From Anaerolinea sp. (GTDB lineage Bacteria > Chloroflexota > Anaerolineae > Anaerolineales > Anaerolineaceae): a stretch of DNA of 64,000 bases. Both the position numbers and the translations under genes were made by a program. Under the pieces are notes generated by a model. That model was not told where the DNA came from. It searched no databases and was given only the letters and a program-made list of their open reading frames with translations. The stretch spans positions 124,001 to 188,000 of the forward strand of contig JARKPU010000013.1 in the NCBI GenBank assembly GCA_029975055.1. The letters run 5' to 3'. Below are positions 43,403 through 52,131 of the stretch, in pieces. Each line of letters begins with the position of its first letter. Within the stretch, counting starts at the first letter, position 1.

Positions 43403-44233
43403 ATGAAACTATCTTTCACCACCTTGGGTTGCCCCACATGGGACCTGGCGACGATTTGCGCGCGCGGGCGCGAGTACGGCTTCGACGGCGTGGATTTCCG
43501 CGGCTATCTGGAAACGCTGGATATCACGCTGCTGCCAGCCTTCACCACGCAAGCCGAGGCTACCCGCCGGATGCTGGCCGACGCCGGGCTGGAAGTGAGC
43601 GGCATCAGCTCGAGCATCACCGTTTGCGTCGCCGAGAAGCAGGCCCAAAACCTGGAAGAGGCGCGGCGGACGATCGCAGCGGCCAAAGGCCTGGGCGCCG
43701 GGCACGTGCGCATCTTTGGCGGCGGCGACCTGAAAGCCCAGAGCCGGGGCGAGCTGGCGAAGGTTGGCCGCGAGATGATCGAGAAAATCCTGGAGCTCGA
43801 CGGCGCGCGCGACCTGAAATGGTGTTTCGAGACTCACGACCTGTGGATTCAATCTTCCGATTGCAGGCTGCTGCTGGATGCGATCCAAGATCCGGCTTTT
43901 GGCGCCTTGTGGGATATGGGCCACACGCCGCGCGTCGGCGGCGAGATGCCCCATGTCACCCTCAAAGCCCTGGGCGGGCGGGTATATTACACCCACATCA
44001 AAGATGCCGAGTACAACCCGCGCCACCCTCAGGCGATGGCCGATGGCTGGCGCTATACGCTGCCAGGCGCCGGGATGCTGCCGCTCAAAGAGGCCGTCGA
44101 GGAGCTTATTGCGAGCGGTTATTCGGGCTGGATGGTTTTCGAGCATGAGAAGCGCTGGCACCCCAACCTTCCTAAGCCTGAGCTGGCTTTCGCGGCCTTT
44201 ACGCGATGGGCGCGCGGCGAACTTGGTGAATGA
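43403..44233 (+). CDS. Sugar phosphate isomerase/epimerase-type TIM barrel (xylose isomerase-like) 1
   Basis: 276 residues of the AP_endonuc_2 family: LGCPTWDLATIC, VDFRGYLETLD, ISSSITVCVAEKQ and the metal-binding segments FETHDLWIQSSDC, WDMGHTPRVGGEMP and HIKDAEYNP. The Glu/His/Asp residues in these segments fit a divalent-metal TIM-barrel isomerase. It is 9 nt after the dehydrogenase and overlaps the next gene's upstream frame slightly. Substrate unknown; probably a ketose or inosose step in the same pathway. Confidence 0.85.
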   Translation: MKLSFTTLGCPTWDLATICARGREYGFDGVDFRGYLETLDITLLPAFTTQAEATRRMLADAGLEVSGISSSITVCVAEKQAQNLEEARRTIAAAKGLGAGHVRIFGGGDLKAQSRGELAKVGREMIEKILELDGARDLKWCFETHDLWIQSSDCRLLLDAIQDPAFGALWDMGHTPRVGGEMPHVTLKALGGRVYYTHIKDAEYNPRHPQAMADGWRYTLPGAGMLPLKEAVEELIASGYSGWMVFEHEKRWHPNLPKPELAFAAFTRWARGELGE

Positions 44234-44244
44234 GGAGCGCAGCC

Positions 44245-45138
44245 ATGTATTACAGTGGTTTTGCCGATGAAGCCGGAAGCGCTGTCGAGACGCAGATCAA
44301 GGCCACCCTGGAGCTTGGCTGGCGTAATATCGAAATGCGCAATGCTGGCAGCGCCAACCTGACCGACATCAGCGATGACGAGTTCGATGCAGTGTGCGCC
44401 ATGTTAAGCGATGCCGGAGTGCAGGTGGATTGCTTTGGCAGCACAGTGGCAAACTGGAGCAAAGACCCGCTCAGCGATGCGGATTTCGAAAGCAGCCGCC
44501 AGTCGCTGGCACGAGCCATCCCGCGCATGCACCGACTGGGGACGCGCATGATTCGCGGGATGAGCTTTGCGGTTGCGCGAGGCGTGACGCCCGACAGCCC
44601 CGAAGTGGAAGGTGTGATCTTTCGTAAAATGCGCGAGCTGGTGCGCATGTGCGAGGAAGGCGGGGTGCTCTACCTGCACGAGAACTGCGCCAATTATGGC
44701 GGCATGTCGCACGAGCACACGTTGAAACTCATCGAAGCAGTCAACTCGCCCAACTTCAAGCTGGTCTTCGATACCGGCAACCCGGTTGGCACCGACCGGC
44801 GGATCGGGAAGCCCCCATACCCCAAGCAAAGCTCGTGGGAGTTCTACCGGAACGTCAAGGAGTTTGTGGTGCGCGTGCACGTGAAGGATGCGGTCTTCGT
44901 GCGAGACACGGGAGGCACTTTCAACGAGCTGCGGCATACCTTCCCCGGTGAGGGTGATGGCGATGTGAGGAAAATCCTCGGTGATTTACTCTCAAGCGCG
45001 TTCGATGGGGCGCTGTCGATCGAGCCGCACCTGGCGGTTGTCTTCCACGATGCATCTCTCACCTCGCCGGAGGAGATCAAGTACGCCAATTACGTGGAAT
45101 ATGGGCGCAGGTTGATGAAGCTGGTCGAGAGCCTGTGA
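44245..45138 (+). CDS. Xylose isomerase-like TIM barrel 2
   Basis: 298 residues, same superfamily as the preceding gene. Segments MYYSGFADEAG, NIEMRNAGSANLTD, LYLHENCANYGGMS, LVFDTGNPVG and VRVHVKDAVF show a metal-binding barrel with Glu, Asp and His at the strand ends. GAGGAG is 8 nt upstream of ATG 44245, which was chosen over the longer frame. Last gene of the plus-strand operon and followed by a strong terminator. Confidence 0.85.
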   Translation: MYYSGFADEAGSAVETQIKATLELGWRNIEMRNAGSANLTDISDDEFDAVCAMLSDAGVQVDCFGSTVANWSKDPLSDADFESSRQSLARAIPRMHRLGTRMIRGMSFAVARGVTPDSPEVEGVIFRKMRELVRMCEEGGVLYLHENCANYGGMSHEHTLKLIEAVNSPNFKLVFDTGNPVGTDRRIGKPPYPKQSSWEFYRNVKEFVVRVHVKDAVFVRDTGGTFNELRHTFPGEGDGDVRKILGDLLSSAFDGALSIEPHLAVVFHDASLTSPEEIKYANYVEYGRRLMKLVESL

Positions 45139-45180
45139 ATCAAAAAAGCGGTGGCCGCCCAGCCCACCGCTTTTTTGATT
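45138..45180. terminator. Bidirectional terminator
   Basis: GCGGTGG/CCACCGC stem extended by A6 and T6 and a further AATC/GATT, 17 paired bases with a nine-base loop. It ends the plus-strand operon and the minus-strand SDR operon (which ends at 45182). Confidence 0.9.
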
Positions 45181-45181
45181 C

Positions 45182-45976
45182 CTACGTGATCACCTTCAAC
45201 CATCCGCCGTCGATGTAATACGTCGACCCGACGCAGTAGCTGGCTTTCTCAGAGCACAGGAAGACGAACAGGTTGGCAATCTCCTCCGGGCTGGCAAAGC
45301 GGCCGATGGGGGCGTTCTCTTTGGCGATCTTCTCCAGGTGCTCTTCCCAGGTGGTGCCGGTCCCTTCGGTGAGGATCTTCGCCGTTTTGACCCAATCGGG
45401 GGTCATCACCAGGCCGGGGTTGACGGCGTTCACGCGGATGTTGAGCGGGATCAACTCGTTGGCAAGGCACTTGGTGAACATGACCAGGGCGGCTTTGGTG
45501 GTGTTGTAGATCGGCTCATAATAGAGGGGCTGTGTGGCGCAGATGGAAGCATTGTTCAGAATCACCCCGCCGCCGCGCCGGTGCATGGCGGGCACCAGCG
45601 CGCGCGAAAGGCGCACCGCAGCCATCACGTGCAGCTCCCAGTAATACTGCCAGCGCTCATCGGGCGCGGTGAGGATCTTCTCTTCGCTCCCGGTACCGGC
45701 GTTATTGATGAGGATATCCGCGCCGCCAAATTCCTCTGTTATGCGGCGGGCAAAGGCGGCGCAATCCTCCGCCTGCGAGACATCGGCCTGAACCGGCACG
45801 GCGCGCACGCCAAACTGCTCCTCGATGCTCCGGCATTCGGCCTCCAGGCGGAGGGCGTTGCGCGCGCACAGCGCCAGGTGTGCCCCTTCCGCAGCCAGGC
45901 CGCGCGCAATGGCCAGCCCGATGCCCACGCTCCCGCCGGTGATGGCGGCGACTTTTCCAGCAAGCCCAAGGTCCAT
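45182..45976 (-). CDS. Short-chain dehydrogenase/reductase
   Basis: 264 residues. ITGGSVGIG at 12-20, INNAGTGS, NASICATQ (Ser), YNTTK with catalytic Tyr and Lys, and VNPGLVMTPDW. Classical SDR, likely a sugar or sugar-alcohol dehydrogenase. GGAGG is 5 nt upstream of ATG 45976, 8 nt after the zinc dehydrogenase gene. Last gene of the 51280-45182 operon. Confidence 0.92.
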   Translation of the reverse strand: MDLGLAGKVAAITGGSVGIGLAIARGLAAEGAHLALCARNALRLEAECRSIEEQFGVRAVPVQADVSQAEDCAAFARRITEEFGGADILINNAGTGSEEKILTAPDERWQYYWELHVMAAVRLSRALVPAMHRRGGGVILNNASICATQPLYYEPIYNTTKAALVMFTKCLANELIPLNIRVNAVNPGLVMTPDWVKTAKILTEGTGTTWEEHLEKIAKENAPIGRFASPEEIANLFVFLCSEKASYCVGSTYYIDGGWLKVIT

Positions 45977-45984
45977 GCGCCCTC

Positions 45985-47004
45985 CTAGAGGTCGATCATC
46001 ACTTTCAGGTATTCGCCGTGCGAGGCCTCGATGGTCTCGTACGCTTTCAAGTAATCGCGGAACGCGAAACGGTGGGTGATCATCTCATCCAGGTGAAGCT
46101 TGCCCGAGGCGACCAGTTGGATGGCTTTTTCGTAATCACGGTACTGGTACATCAATGTGCCGATCAGGCTGAGTTCACGATCCTGCACCAGGCCGAGATC
46201 CACCACGGGCTTCTCGCCAAACACTCCCACGACGACGATGGTGCTGCCCTTGCGCGCCAGGTTGACGGCCTGCGTGATGGTGGGCTGCACGCCCACGCAT
46301 TCCAGGATCACATCGGCCTTGCGCACGCCGAAGTAATCGTCTATGGCCCTGCCCAGGTCTTCCTGCGCGGTGTTCACCACACGCTCGAAGCCGCATGCGC
46401 GCGCCTTTTGCAACTTATATTCGGCCACATCGGTGATCATCACCTTTGCGGCGCCCATGGCCCGGGCGCACTGGCCCACCAGGCTGCCGATCGTCCCTGC
46501 GCCGAGCACGAGGACGTGCTGGTTCGCCACCGGCCCGTAGCGGGCGAGTGCATGCACGGCCACCGCCACCGGCTCGACCATCGCGGCATGGTCGAGGCTG
46601 ACCGATTTGGGCGGTTTGAGCACCTTCTCGGCCTTCACCGCGAAATACTCCTGCCCGGCGCCGTCGGTCTGAAACCCCAGCACTTTCAAGTTATCGCAGA
46701 TGTGGTAGTTTCCGGTGCGGCAAGGGAAACAGGTACCGCAGGTGACCTGCGGCATGAAGACGACCGTATCACCGATGGAAAGGCCTTTCACGCTCTCACC
46801 GAGGGCCGCCACCGTGCCCGACACCTCATGACCCTGGACGACCGGGTAGCTGGTGTAGGGGTGCTTGCCATGGTAAACATGGATATCCGACCCGCACACG
46901 CCGATGCGCCGGACCTGAACGAGGACTTCATCAGGCTGAACGGCCGGGCGTTCAACCTCGCGGAACTCGATCTGCCCCGGGCGAGTCATCACAGCTTGTT
47001 GCAT
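45985..47004 (-). CDS. Zinc-dependent medium-chain dehydrogenase (sorbitol/threonine dehydrogenase-like)
   Basis: 339 residues of the MDR family. CGSDIHVYHG and GHEVSG supply catalytic-zinc ligands; C-x2-C-x2-C-x7-C in CGTCFPCRTGNYHIC binds the structural zinc. The nucleotide fold shows LVLGAGTIGSLVGQ. It should oxidise a polyol or sugar alcohol to a ketose with NAD. GGAGGTGAGAAG precedes ATG 47004. It belongs with the SDR, GH130 and GH32 genes. Confidence 0.92.
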   Translation of the reverse strand: MQQAVMTRPGQIEFREVERPAVQPDEVLVQVRRIGVCGSDIHVYHGKHPYTSYPVVQGHEVSGTVAALGESVKGLSIGDTVVFMPQVTCGTCFPCRTGNYHICDNLKVLGFQTDGAGQEYFAVKAEKVLKPPKSVSLDHAAMVEPVAVAVHALARYGPVANQHVLVLGAGTIGSLVGQCARAMGAAKVMITDVAEYKLQKARACGFERVVNTAQEDLGRAIDDYFGVRKADVILECVGVQPTITQAVNLARKGSTIVVVGVFGEKPVVDLGLVQDRELSLIGTLMYQYRDYEKAIQLVASGKLHLDEMITHRFAFRDYLKAYETIEASHGEYLKVMIDL

Positions 47005-47026
47005 CTTCTCACCTCCAGTTTTTCAG

Positions 47027-47947
47027 TTATCCGTGCAGTGCATAATCGATCAGCTCATCCAGCGTACAGGTTGCCAGGCCGATCACATGGTCGCCCCCGC
47101 CATAAAAGACATATACGGTGCCGTTTACCACCGGGTTCGCGCATGAGAAGACGACGTTCGGCACGTCACCGCGCAGTTCCCACAGCTCTTCGGGCCAGAA
47201 GACCGGTTCCTTGGGCCGCCGGATGACCCTGGTAGGGTCGTCCAGGTCGAGGAGAATCACCCCCAGACGGTAAACATTCTTCTGGTCATAGGCATGGTTG
47301 AGGAGCAGCCAGCCGTGCTCGGTTTCGATCGGCACGCCGTTGCTGCCCACGGAAGTGTTGTCCCACCAGTTATCCTTGCGCGGGCCGTAGATGGGCGCCA
47401 TGAGGCTTTCCGGCCAGGCGCGCAGGTCTTCCGAGTACGCCAGCCAGACGTTCGGCCTGCGGCGGTGCAGCGCAGCGAAGCGCCCGTTGATCTTCCGTGG
47501 GAAGAGCACGTGGTCCTTGTTGTCTTCGCCGACGGCGATTGGCCCCAGCCTTTCCCATTCGAGCAGGTTTTCGCTGCGCGCCACCATGGGGAGAATACCG
47601 CCTCCGGCATGAGTCGGTTCACCGCTGCCGGTGAATTGGCGGCCGTAGGCGGTGTAGGTCATGAAAAACACGCCGTCAATTTCCACCACGCGCGGGTCTT
47701 CGAGGCCGCGCGAATCGGTGCCGTCTTGGGGCGAAAGCACCGGCTGCCGGAGTGCATTCCAGTGCACGCCGTCCGGGCTGACGGCATAACCGATGCGGCT
47801 GACCCAATCGAGGCCTTGAGCGCGGTAGAACATGTGGAACAGACCTTTGTGGTATAGAACACCCGGGTTGAAGACGTTATAGCACTGCCAACCCGAAGCA
47901 GGGTCTGGCAGGAAAACCGGGTTAACAGGATGCCTTTGCAGTCTCAA
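47027..47947 (-). CDS. GH130-type glycoside phosphorylase/hydrolase
   Basis: 306 residues, five-bladed-propeller family. [52 protein letters not shown] and the [10 protein letters not shown] region match GH130 (beta-1,4-mannosyl-type phosphorylases). Several Asp/Arg residues of the active site are present, but the exact substrate is not evident. TTG 47947 is the start: AAGGAGG lies 5 nt upstream. Sits between the zinc dehydrogenase and GH32 genes in one operon. Confidence 0.85.
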   Translation of the reverse strand: MRLQRHPVNPVFLPDPASGWQCYNVFNPGVLYHKGLFHMFYRAQGLDWVSRIGYAVSPDGVHWNALRQPVLSPQDGTDSRGLEDPRVVEIDGVFFMTYTAYGRQFTGSGEPTHAGGGILPMVARSENLLEWERLGPIAVGEDNKDHVLFPRKINGRFAALHRRRPNVWLAYSEDLRAWPESLMAPIYGPRKDNWWDNTSVGSNGVPIETEHGWLLLNHAYDQKNVYRLGVILLDLDDPTRVIRRPKEPVFWPEELWELRGDVPNVVFSCANPVVNGTVYVFYGGGDHVIGLATCTLDELIDYALHG

Positions 47948-47962
47948 ATGAACCTCCTTGGG

Positions 47963-49312
47963 TTAAGCTCCGGCCCAGGCCGAGAGCAGGTCGAAAATAC
48001 GCAGGGTTTTCAATGTGGCCTCCCCGCCGGCGGCAAAAGCTGAGATTTGATCGGCGCCTTCCTGCGGAAGGAAGCAAGATGTCATCGAAACCAGGCCGCC
48101 GTTCGCGTAAACCTCAAGAGAGGTGCGGTCAACCAGGATGCGCAAGTTCACCTGCCCGTTGGAGGCTTCCAGCGGGGCCGTGCAGCCCAGGCAGGTGAGG
48201 GTATGGGCCTGGGCATCATACGTGATGGGCTCTCCGCAGGCAATGATTCCAACAGAGCGGGCGCTGCCGGCCTCGAATTGGGCCTGGATGTCGTAAAGGC
48301 CGCCGCGCGGACCTTGCAGCTCCAGCTCGCCGGGTGAGAGAGCAAGGTCTTCCCAGAGGTGCTCGCGGGCGTACAGATTTTCGATCTCACGAATGGGCCG
48401 GCGCGCAAGCCGCAATCCTTGCGGGGTGCGCACGAGCCTCAGCTCGCATGGAAAGCTCATCTGCTGGTTGAACGGCATGCCCGGGTATTCGCCGCCGTTC
48501 ATCCATGTGAGCTGGATGCGCCGCCCGTCGAGCCGCGGAATGTCGCTGTACGTCTGGCAGGCGTAGATATTCCTGCCCCAATCGCCGGTGAGTAGTTCCT
48601 GTTCGGGGGTGAAGCGGGTTCCATCGAACTCGCCGACGTAATACCGCGCGTTCGAGGCGACCCAGACCCATTTGCGCGCGCCGGGTTCATCCTCCACGGG
48701 CAGCTCGAAAAAGTCGGGACATTCGATGCTCTCAGGGGCAGTCAGGTCATGCAGGTGAGTCCAGGTTTTCAAATCCGGCGATGAGAAGAAAGCAAATTCA
48801 TTCCCGTCCAGGTAGAGCGTCATGATCCACCGGCGGGTGGGCGCGTGCCAGATCACTTTGGGGTCGCGGTTGCCGGGCCGGATACAGCCCAGCACGGGGT
48901 TTTCGGCGTATTTCTGCCAGGTTTCGCCGCCGTCAACCGAGAAGGCCAGGCACTGCGTGAACGGCTGCCCCTCCGATTCCGGCGAGGTTCCACCGGCGGC
49001 GGTATAGATCAGGACGATGGGTTTTTCGGGCCCAGTCTGGAACCCGCCGGTGTTTTCCCAATCCACCACCGCGCTGCCGGAGAACATCGTCCCCAGCCGG
49101 TCGGGAAGGAGCACGTGCTCGCCCTGCCGCCAGCGGATAAGATCGCGGCTGGTGGCGTGCCCCCAGGTCATGTTGCCCCATTGCAGGCCGGATGGGTTGT
49201 GCTGGAAGAACAGGTGGTAGGTGCCGTTGTAATACACCAGGCCGTTCGGGTCGTTGAGCCAGTTCTGCCTGGCGCTAAAGTGAAACTGCGGGCGGTATTT
49301 TTCCCGGTACAT
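47963..49312 (-). CDS. GH32 family glycoside hydrolase (beta-fructosidase type)
   Basis: 449 residues. The five-bladed catalytic domain has the WLNDPNG motif at 18-24 (D21 nucleophile), RDPK and ECPDF with the acid/base Glu, then a C-terminal beta-sandwich. It should hydrolyse sucrose, fructans or related beta-fructosides. No signal peptide is present, so it probably acts in the cytosol. ATG 49312 (MYREKYRPQFHFS) was chosen over the upstream ATG because GAGGAG is nearby; that site also overlaps the stop of URO-D copy 5. Same operon as GH130. Confidence 0.9.
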   Translation of the reverse strand: MYREKYRPQFHFSARQNWLNDPNGLVYYNGTYHLFFQHNPSGLQWGNMTWGHATSRDLIRWRQGEHVLLPDRLGTMFSGSAVVDWENTGGFQTGPEKPIVLIYTAAGGTSPESEGQPFTQCLAFSVDGGETWQKYAENPVLGCIRPGNRDPKVIWHAPTRRWIMTLYLDGNEFAFFSSPDLKTWTHLHDLTAPESIECPDFFELPVEDEPGARKWVWVASNARYYVGEFDGTRFTPEQELLTGDWGRNIYACQTYSDIPRLDGRRIQLTWMNGGEYPGMPFNQQMSFPCELRLVRTPQGLRLARRPIREIENLYAREHLWEDLALSPGELELQGPRGGLYDIQAQFEAGSARSVGIIACGEPITYDAQAHTLTCLGCTAPLEASNGQVNLRILVDRTSLEVYANGGLVSMTSCFLPQEGADQISAFAAGGEATLKTLRIFDLLSAWAGA

Positions 49313-49319
49313 GGCTCCT

Positions 49320-50453
49320 CTAATACTTCCCATATGTGCGGGCGGTGTGGATCATGGCATGGAGGTTCTCGAAGGGCGTGTCGCGGCCGCACTGGTCGCC
49401 GGTGGAAAGGATGAAGCGCCCGCCCTCTGCGGCGTCGTCGATGGCCTTGCGGCTGGCGGAAATCACATCCTCCGGCGTGCCCTGGAGCATGACCCGCGTG
49501 GTATGCAGATTGCCTTTCAAGGTCAACTTGCCGCCGTAGAGGCGCTTGAGTTCGGCCAGGTCGCAGTCGCCCATCGGCGGCTCTTCCAAAGGGTCTATAA
49601 CCGTCAGGCTGGTTTCTTCGGCCATGATGCGCACAAGGGCCTTTTCGGGGCCGCAGGAGTGCACGTGGCTGGGCATCCCGTCGCGTTCGGCCAGTTCGAG
49701 GACCTTGCGCACCGCCGGGAAGGCCAGCTGGCGGAAGATCTTCACCGATTGAAAGACCAGCGTGCCCGAACCGCCCACGCAGATAAAATCGGGCTTGACT
49801 TCCATGCTCATCACGCGCTCATAGCGCCGGACGGCCGCTTCTACTCGCTGCTCGGCCCATTGCTGGTGCAGTTCGGGGTGGTCGTAATAATTGTAGATAT
49901 CCGCATCGCTGCCCAGGGCGGCTGTGGAGGCGACAAAGATGCCGAGCAGGCCCTGGTCGCCTAGTTTTTGCTTGAGGCGTTTCAAGCCTTCGGGGCCCAA
50001 ATCTACGGGCTTGCGCCCCTCTACGGGCCGCCAGCGGGTTGGCATGTCTGGAAGGCCGGCTTTTGCGGGGCAGAGGTGCATGGTAGGCGGGTCGGCGATG
50101 TAATACACGTCCACCCAGGGCTGCCACTCCATTTTCCCGTTCGATCGTCTCCCCGGCTGGGTGACGATCCGCCCGGCGGATTCAAACACGATGTAATCTT
50201 CCCAGCCTTCATCCTTCACCTCTTCGGGGAAGGTCAGCGGAAAGTATCCGTCCATCAGCGCGTCAATATCAAAGAACTTCGCGCAGTCAATGTACGCTTC
50301 CCAGAGCGGAGGGTCATTGTACAGGTAGATATCCCAAAAAGGCTTTCCGGTCAACTTAGCCGGGATCATGTTGGAAAAATCCGGAGCGACGGGGACGCAA
50401 TCGGGGATCTGTCCCTGCAAAACGGTGAGCAGGCGCTGGCGGGGTTTCATCAT
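49320..50453 (-). CDS. URO-D fold protein, copy 5 (methyltransferase-like metal site)
   Basis: 377 residues from ATG 50453. This copy is closest to MtaA/MtbA methylcobamide:CoM methyltransferases: HSC (H-x-C) in SHVHSCGPEKA, and STGDQCGRDTPFENLHAM, with the second cysteine 87 residues beyond, comparable to the zinc ligands of that family. PLEEPPMGDCDLAELK and LKGNLHTTRV are also conserved. So a zinc-dependent methyl transfer is plausible, yet no corrinoid protein is nearby. ATGA overlap with the preceding gene. It precedes GH32 in the operon; the heme role is unlikely because the HemE N-terminal motif is missing. Confidence 0.85.
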   Translation of the reverse strand: MMKPRQRLLTVLQGQIPDCVPVAPDFSNMIPAKLTGKPFWDIYLYNDPPLWEAYIDCAKFFDIDALMDGYFPLTFPEEVKDEGWEDYIVFESAGRIVTQPGRRSNGKMEWQPWVDVYYIADPPTMHLCPAKAGLPDMPTRWRPVEGRKPVDLGPEGLKRLKQKLGDQGLLGIFVASTAALGSDADIYNYYDHPELHQQWAEQRVEAAVRRYERVMSMEVKPDFICVGGSGTLVFQSVKIFRQLAFPAVRKVLELAERDGMPSHVHSCGPEKALVRIMAEETSLTVIDPLEEPPMGDCDLAELKRLYGGKLTLKGNLHTTRVMLQGTPEDVISASRKAIDDAAEGGRFILSTGDQCGRDTPFENLHAMIHTARTYGKY

Positions 50454-51280
50454 AGTTCGGTCTGGAAGGGCTTGGACTGCGCGACAGGAACGGAAGATAA
50501 GGCTTCTGTGAAGAGGGCAATGTCGCTGCGGAGCATCGCGGGGTTCTCGCGGTTGTAAATGCCCACGCAGACGCAATCGTATGGCCGCATGTGGCGGGCG
50601 GCGTATTGGAACGCGGCGCGCGGGTCGTTGCGGCCGGCGGCGAGGATTTTATAGTGGATGACGGGCCACGGCAGTCCGGCAATGACGGAGGTCATGGCCT
50701 GGCGGTCGTCTTCCAGGAAGCGTTCTTCGGCGCCGTGAATGTGCCCGGGGTGTTCTTCGCGCGGGGTTGGGTTGTAATAGGAGCACATGCAGTAATCCAC
50801 GTCCAGATTCTCACGCGCCCAGACGAAGATGCGCGGGTTATGACCGGCGATCCCGGCAAGCAACCCCAGGCTGCGGATCTGGCGGATGATCTCATCCACT
50901 TCGCCCAGGCGGTTTTGCGCCAGGAGGAAATCCATCACCCCGCCGTGGATGTGGCAGCCGGCGGCGCCGGCCCGGGCTGCCCGTTCGGCGCTCAGCAGCG
51001 GGCTGCCGAGTTCAGGCGCGCTCTGCGCCAGCCAGTTGATCTGCCCGCCTGCGGCGCGGAAATCGCTCAAGATCGAGAGGATATGGTCATCGGCGCGCGC
51101 AACCCAGGCGTTCACACCGAGCGCTTGAGCCTCGAGCAGCAGATCCACCGCTCGCGGGTTGCTGAAGTGGTCGCGCATTTGCGCATCCATGGCCGTGGAT
51201 TGGTGGGAAAAGCCGCTGATGGGATTCGCCCCGAGGATGAAGCGGCTGATAAGAAGCTTCCCGATTCGCGTGTAGTCCAT
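50450..51280 (-). CDS. Aldo/keto-reductase-like TIM-barrel protein of unknown function
   Basis: 276 residues. FILGANPISGFSHQS near residue 12, then QINWLAQSAPELGSPL, GCHIHGGVMDFLL, GIAGHNPRIFVWARENLDVDYCMCSYYNP, and VIHYKILAAGRNDP. The start resembles an aldo/keto reductase (LGxNPxSG) but no Asp-Tyr-Lys-His tetrad was recognised. It belongs to an uncharacterised family found in sugar loci of several phyla. GGAGG 6 nt upstream of ATG 51280. First gene of the six-gene operon 51280-45182. Confidence 0.7.
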   Translation of the reverse strand: MDYTRIGKLLISRFILGANPISGFSHQSTAMDAQMRDHFSNPRAVDLLLEAQALGVNAWVARADDHILSILSDFRAAGGQINWLAQSAPELGSPLLSAERAARAGAAGCHIHGGVMDFLLAQNRLGEVDEIIRQIRSLGLLAGIAGHNPRIFVWARENLDVDYCMCSYYNPTPREEHPGHIHGAEERFLEDDRQAMTSVIAGLPWPVIHYKILAAGRNDPRAAFQYAARHMRPYDCVCVGIYNRENPAMLRSDIALFTEALSSVPVAQSKPFQTEL

Positions 51281-51354
51281 CAAACCCTCCGGTTTGGGTG
51301 AGCGATAATGATGGTGCATTCATGGCAGGCGTTCGATTCGCCAGGGATGTCCCC

Positions 51355-51383
51355 ATTTTAACATCGCTTGCATGAATTGTAAG
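51355..51383 (-). promoter_or_regulatory. Candidate promoter for the 51280-45182 operon
   Basis: CTTACA (51383-51378), 17 bp, TAAAAT (51360-51355) on the minus strand, about 70 nt upstream of ATG 51280 and back to back with the clpP promoter. Confidence 0.5.
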
Positions 51384-51399
51384 AGTTCTATAAGATGGC

Positions 51400-51427
51400 T
51401 TGACAATCCGCACCCAGGCGATAAAAT
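51400..51427 (+). promoter_or_regulatory. Strong sigma-70-type promoter for clpP
   Basis: TTGACA (51400-51405), 16 bp, TAAAAT (51422-51427): perfect -35, five of six in the -10. The leader to ATG 51448 is about 14 nt and carries AAGGAG. Confidence 0.75.
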
Positions 51428-51447
51428 CTTACCAACAAGGAGAACCT

Positions 51448-52080
51448 ATGAGCACATCCCTGCTGAACGACCCCGTTGGATTGATCCCGACGGTGACCGA
51501 AGTGACCGAACGCGGCGAGCGCATGTTCGATATCTATTCTCTCCTGCTTCGCAACCGCATCATCTATGTGGGAACGGCAATTGACGACCGGATGGCCAAT
51601 AATATCGTCGCTCAGCTGCTGTACCTGAGCAACGAAGACCGCGAGAAACCCATCCAAATGTACATCAACTCGCCGGGCGGGGTGGTTTATGCCGGGCTGG
51701 CCATCTACGACGCGATGCAGGTGATCCCGAACCCGATCAGCACCCTGGCAGTGGGGGTGACGGCCTCTTTTGGGACGGTTCTGCTCACCGCCGGGACGAA
51801 GGGCATGCGCTACGCGCTCCCGAACGCCACCATCCACATGCACCAGCCGCTGGGCGGGGCGCAAGGGCAGGCGACGGAAATTGAGATCCAGGCGCGGGAG
51901 ATTCTGAGGCTGAAGTCGCGCCTGAACCAGATTCTCGCGGCGCACACCGGCCAAAGCGTGGAGAACATCCAGCGCGACTCTGACCGCGACCGATATATGA
52001 CGGCTCAGCAAGCGGCCGAGTATGGGCTGGTGGACGCGGTGATGGAGATCCCGGCAGGGAAACGCCTTCCGGGGCTATGA
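51448..52080 (+). CDS. clpP: ATP-dependent Clp protease proteolytic subunit
   Basis: 210 residues. Serine protease forming a barrel with ClpX or ClpC. Catalytic triad: S107 in VTASFG (usually ASMG), H132 in IHMHQP and D181 in DSDRDRYM, with the same 25- and 49-residue spacing as in E. coli. PGG at 76-78 (SPGGVV) is conserved. It has no clp ATPase neighbour. ATG 51448 follows AAGGAG by 5 nt; the longer frame from 51400 lies upstream of the -10 box. Confidence 0.95.
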   Translation: MSTSLLNDPVGLIPTVTEVTERGERMFDIYSLLLRNRIIYVGTAIDDRMANNIVAQLLYLSNEDREKPIQMYINSPGGVVYAGLAIYDAMQVIPNPISTLAVGVTASFGTVLLTAGTKGMRYALPNATIHMHQPLGGAQGQATEIEIQAREILRLKSRLNQILAAHTGQSVENIQRDSDRDRYMTAQQAAEYGLVDAVMEIPAGKRLPGL

Positions 52081-52089
52081 AATTCATCT

Positions 52090-52111
52090 GAACCGCCTGA
52101 AAGGGCGGTTC
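52090..52111 (+). terminator. Weak hairpin after clpP
   Basis: 8-bp stem GAACCGCC/GGCGGTTC, loop TGAAAG, followed by TTCTAAATT. Moderate terminator or an mRNA-end structure. Confidence 0.5.
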
Positions 52112-52131
52112 TTCTAAATTAAAGGTGCTGC

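Noticed and set aside
31141..50453. HemE (uroporphyrinogen decarboxylase) as name for the five URO-D proteins
   Set aside because: The HemE N-terminal RxPVWxMRQAGR motif is absent and the genes sit with sugar enzymes, not with heme genes.
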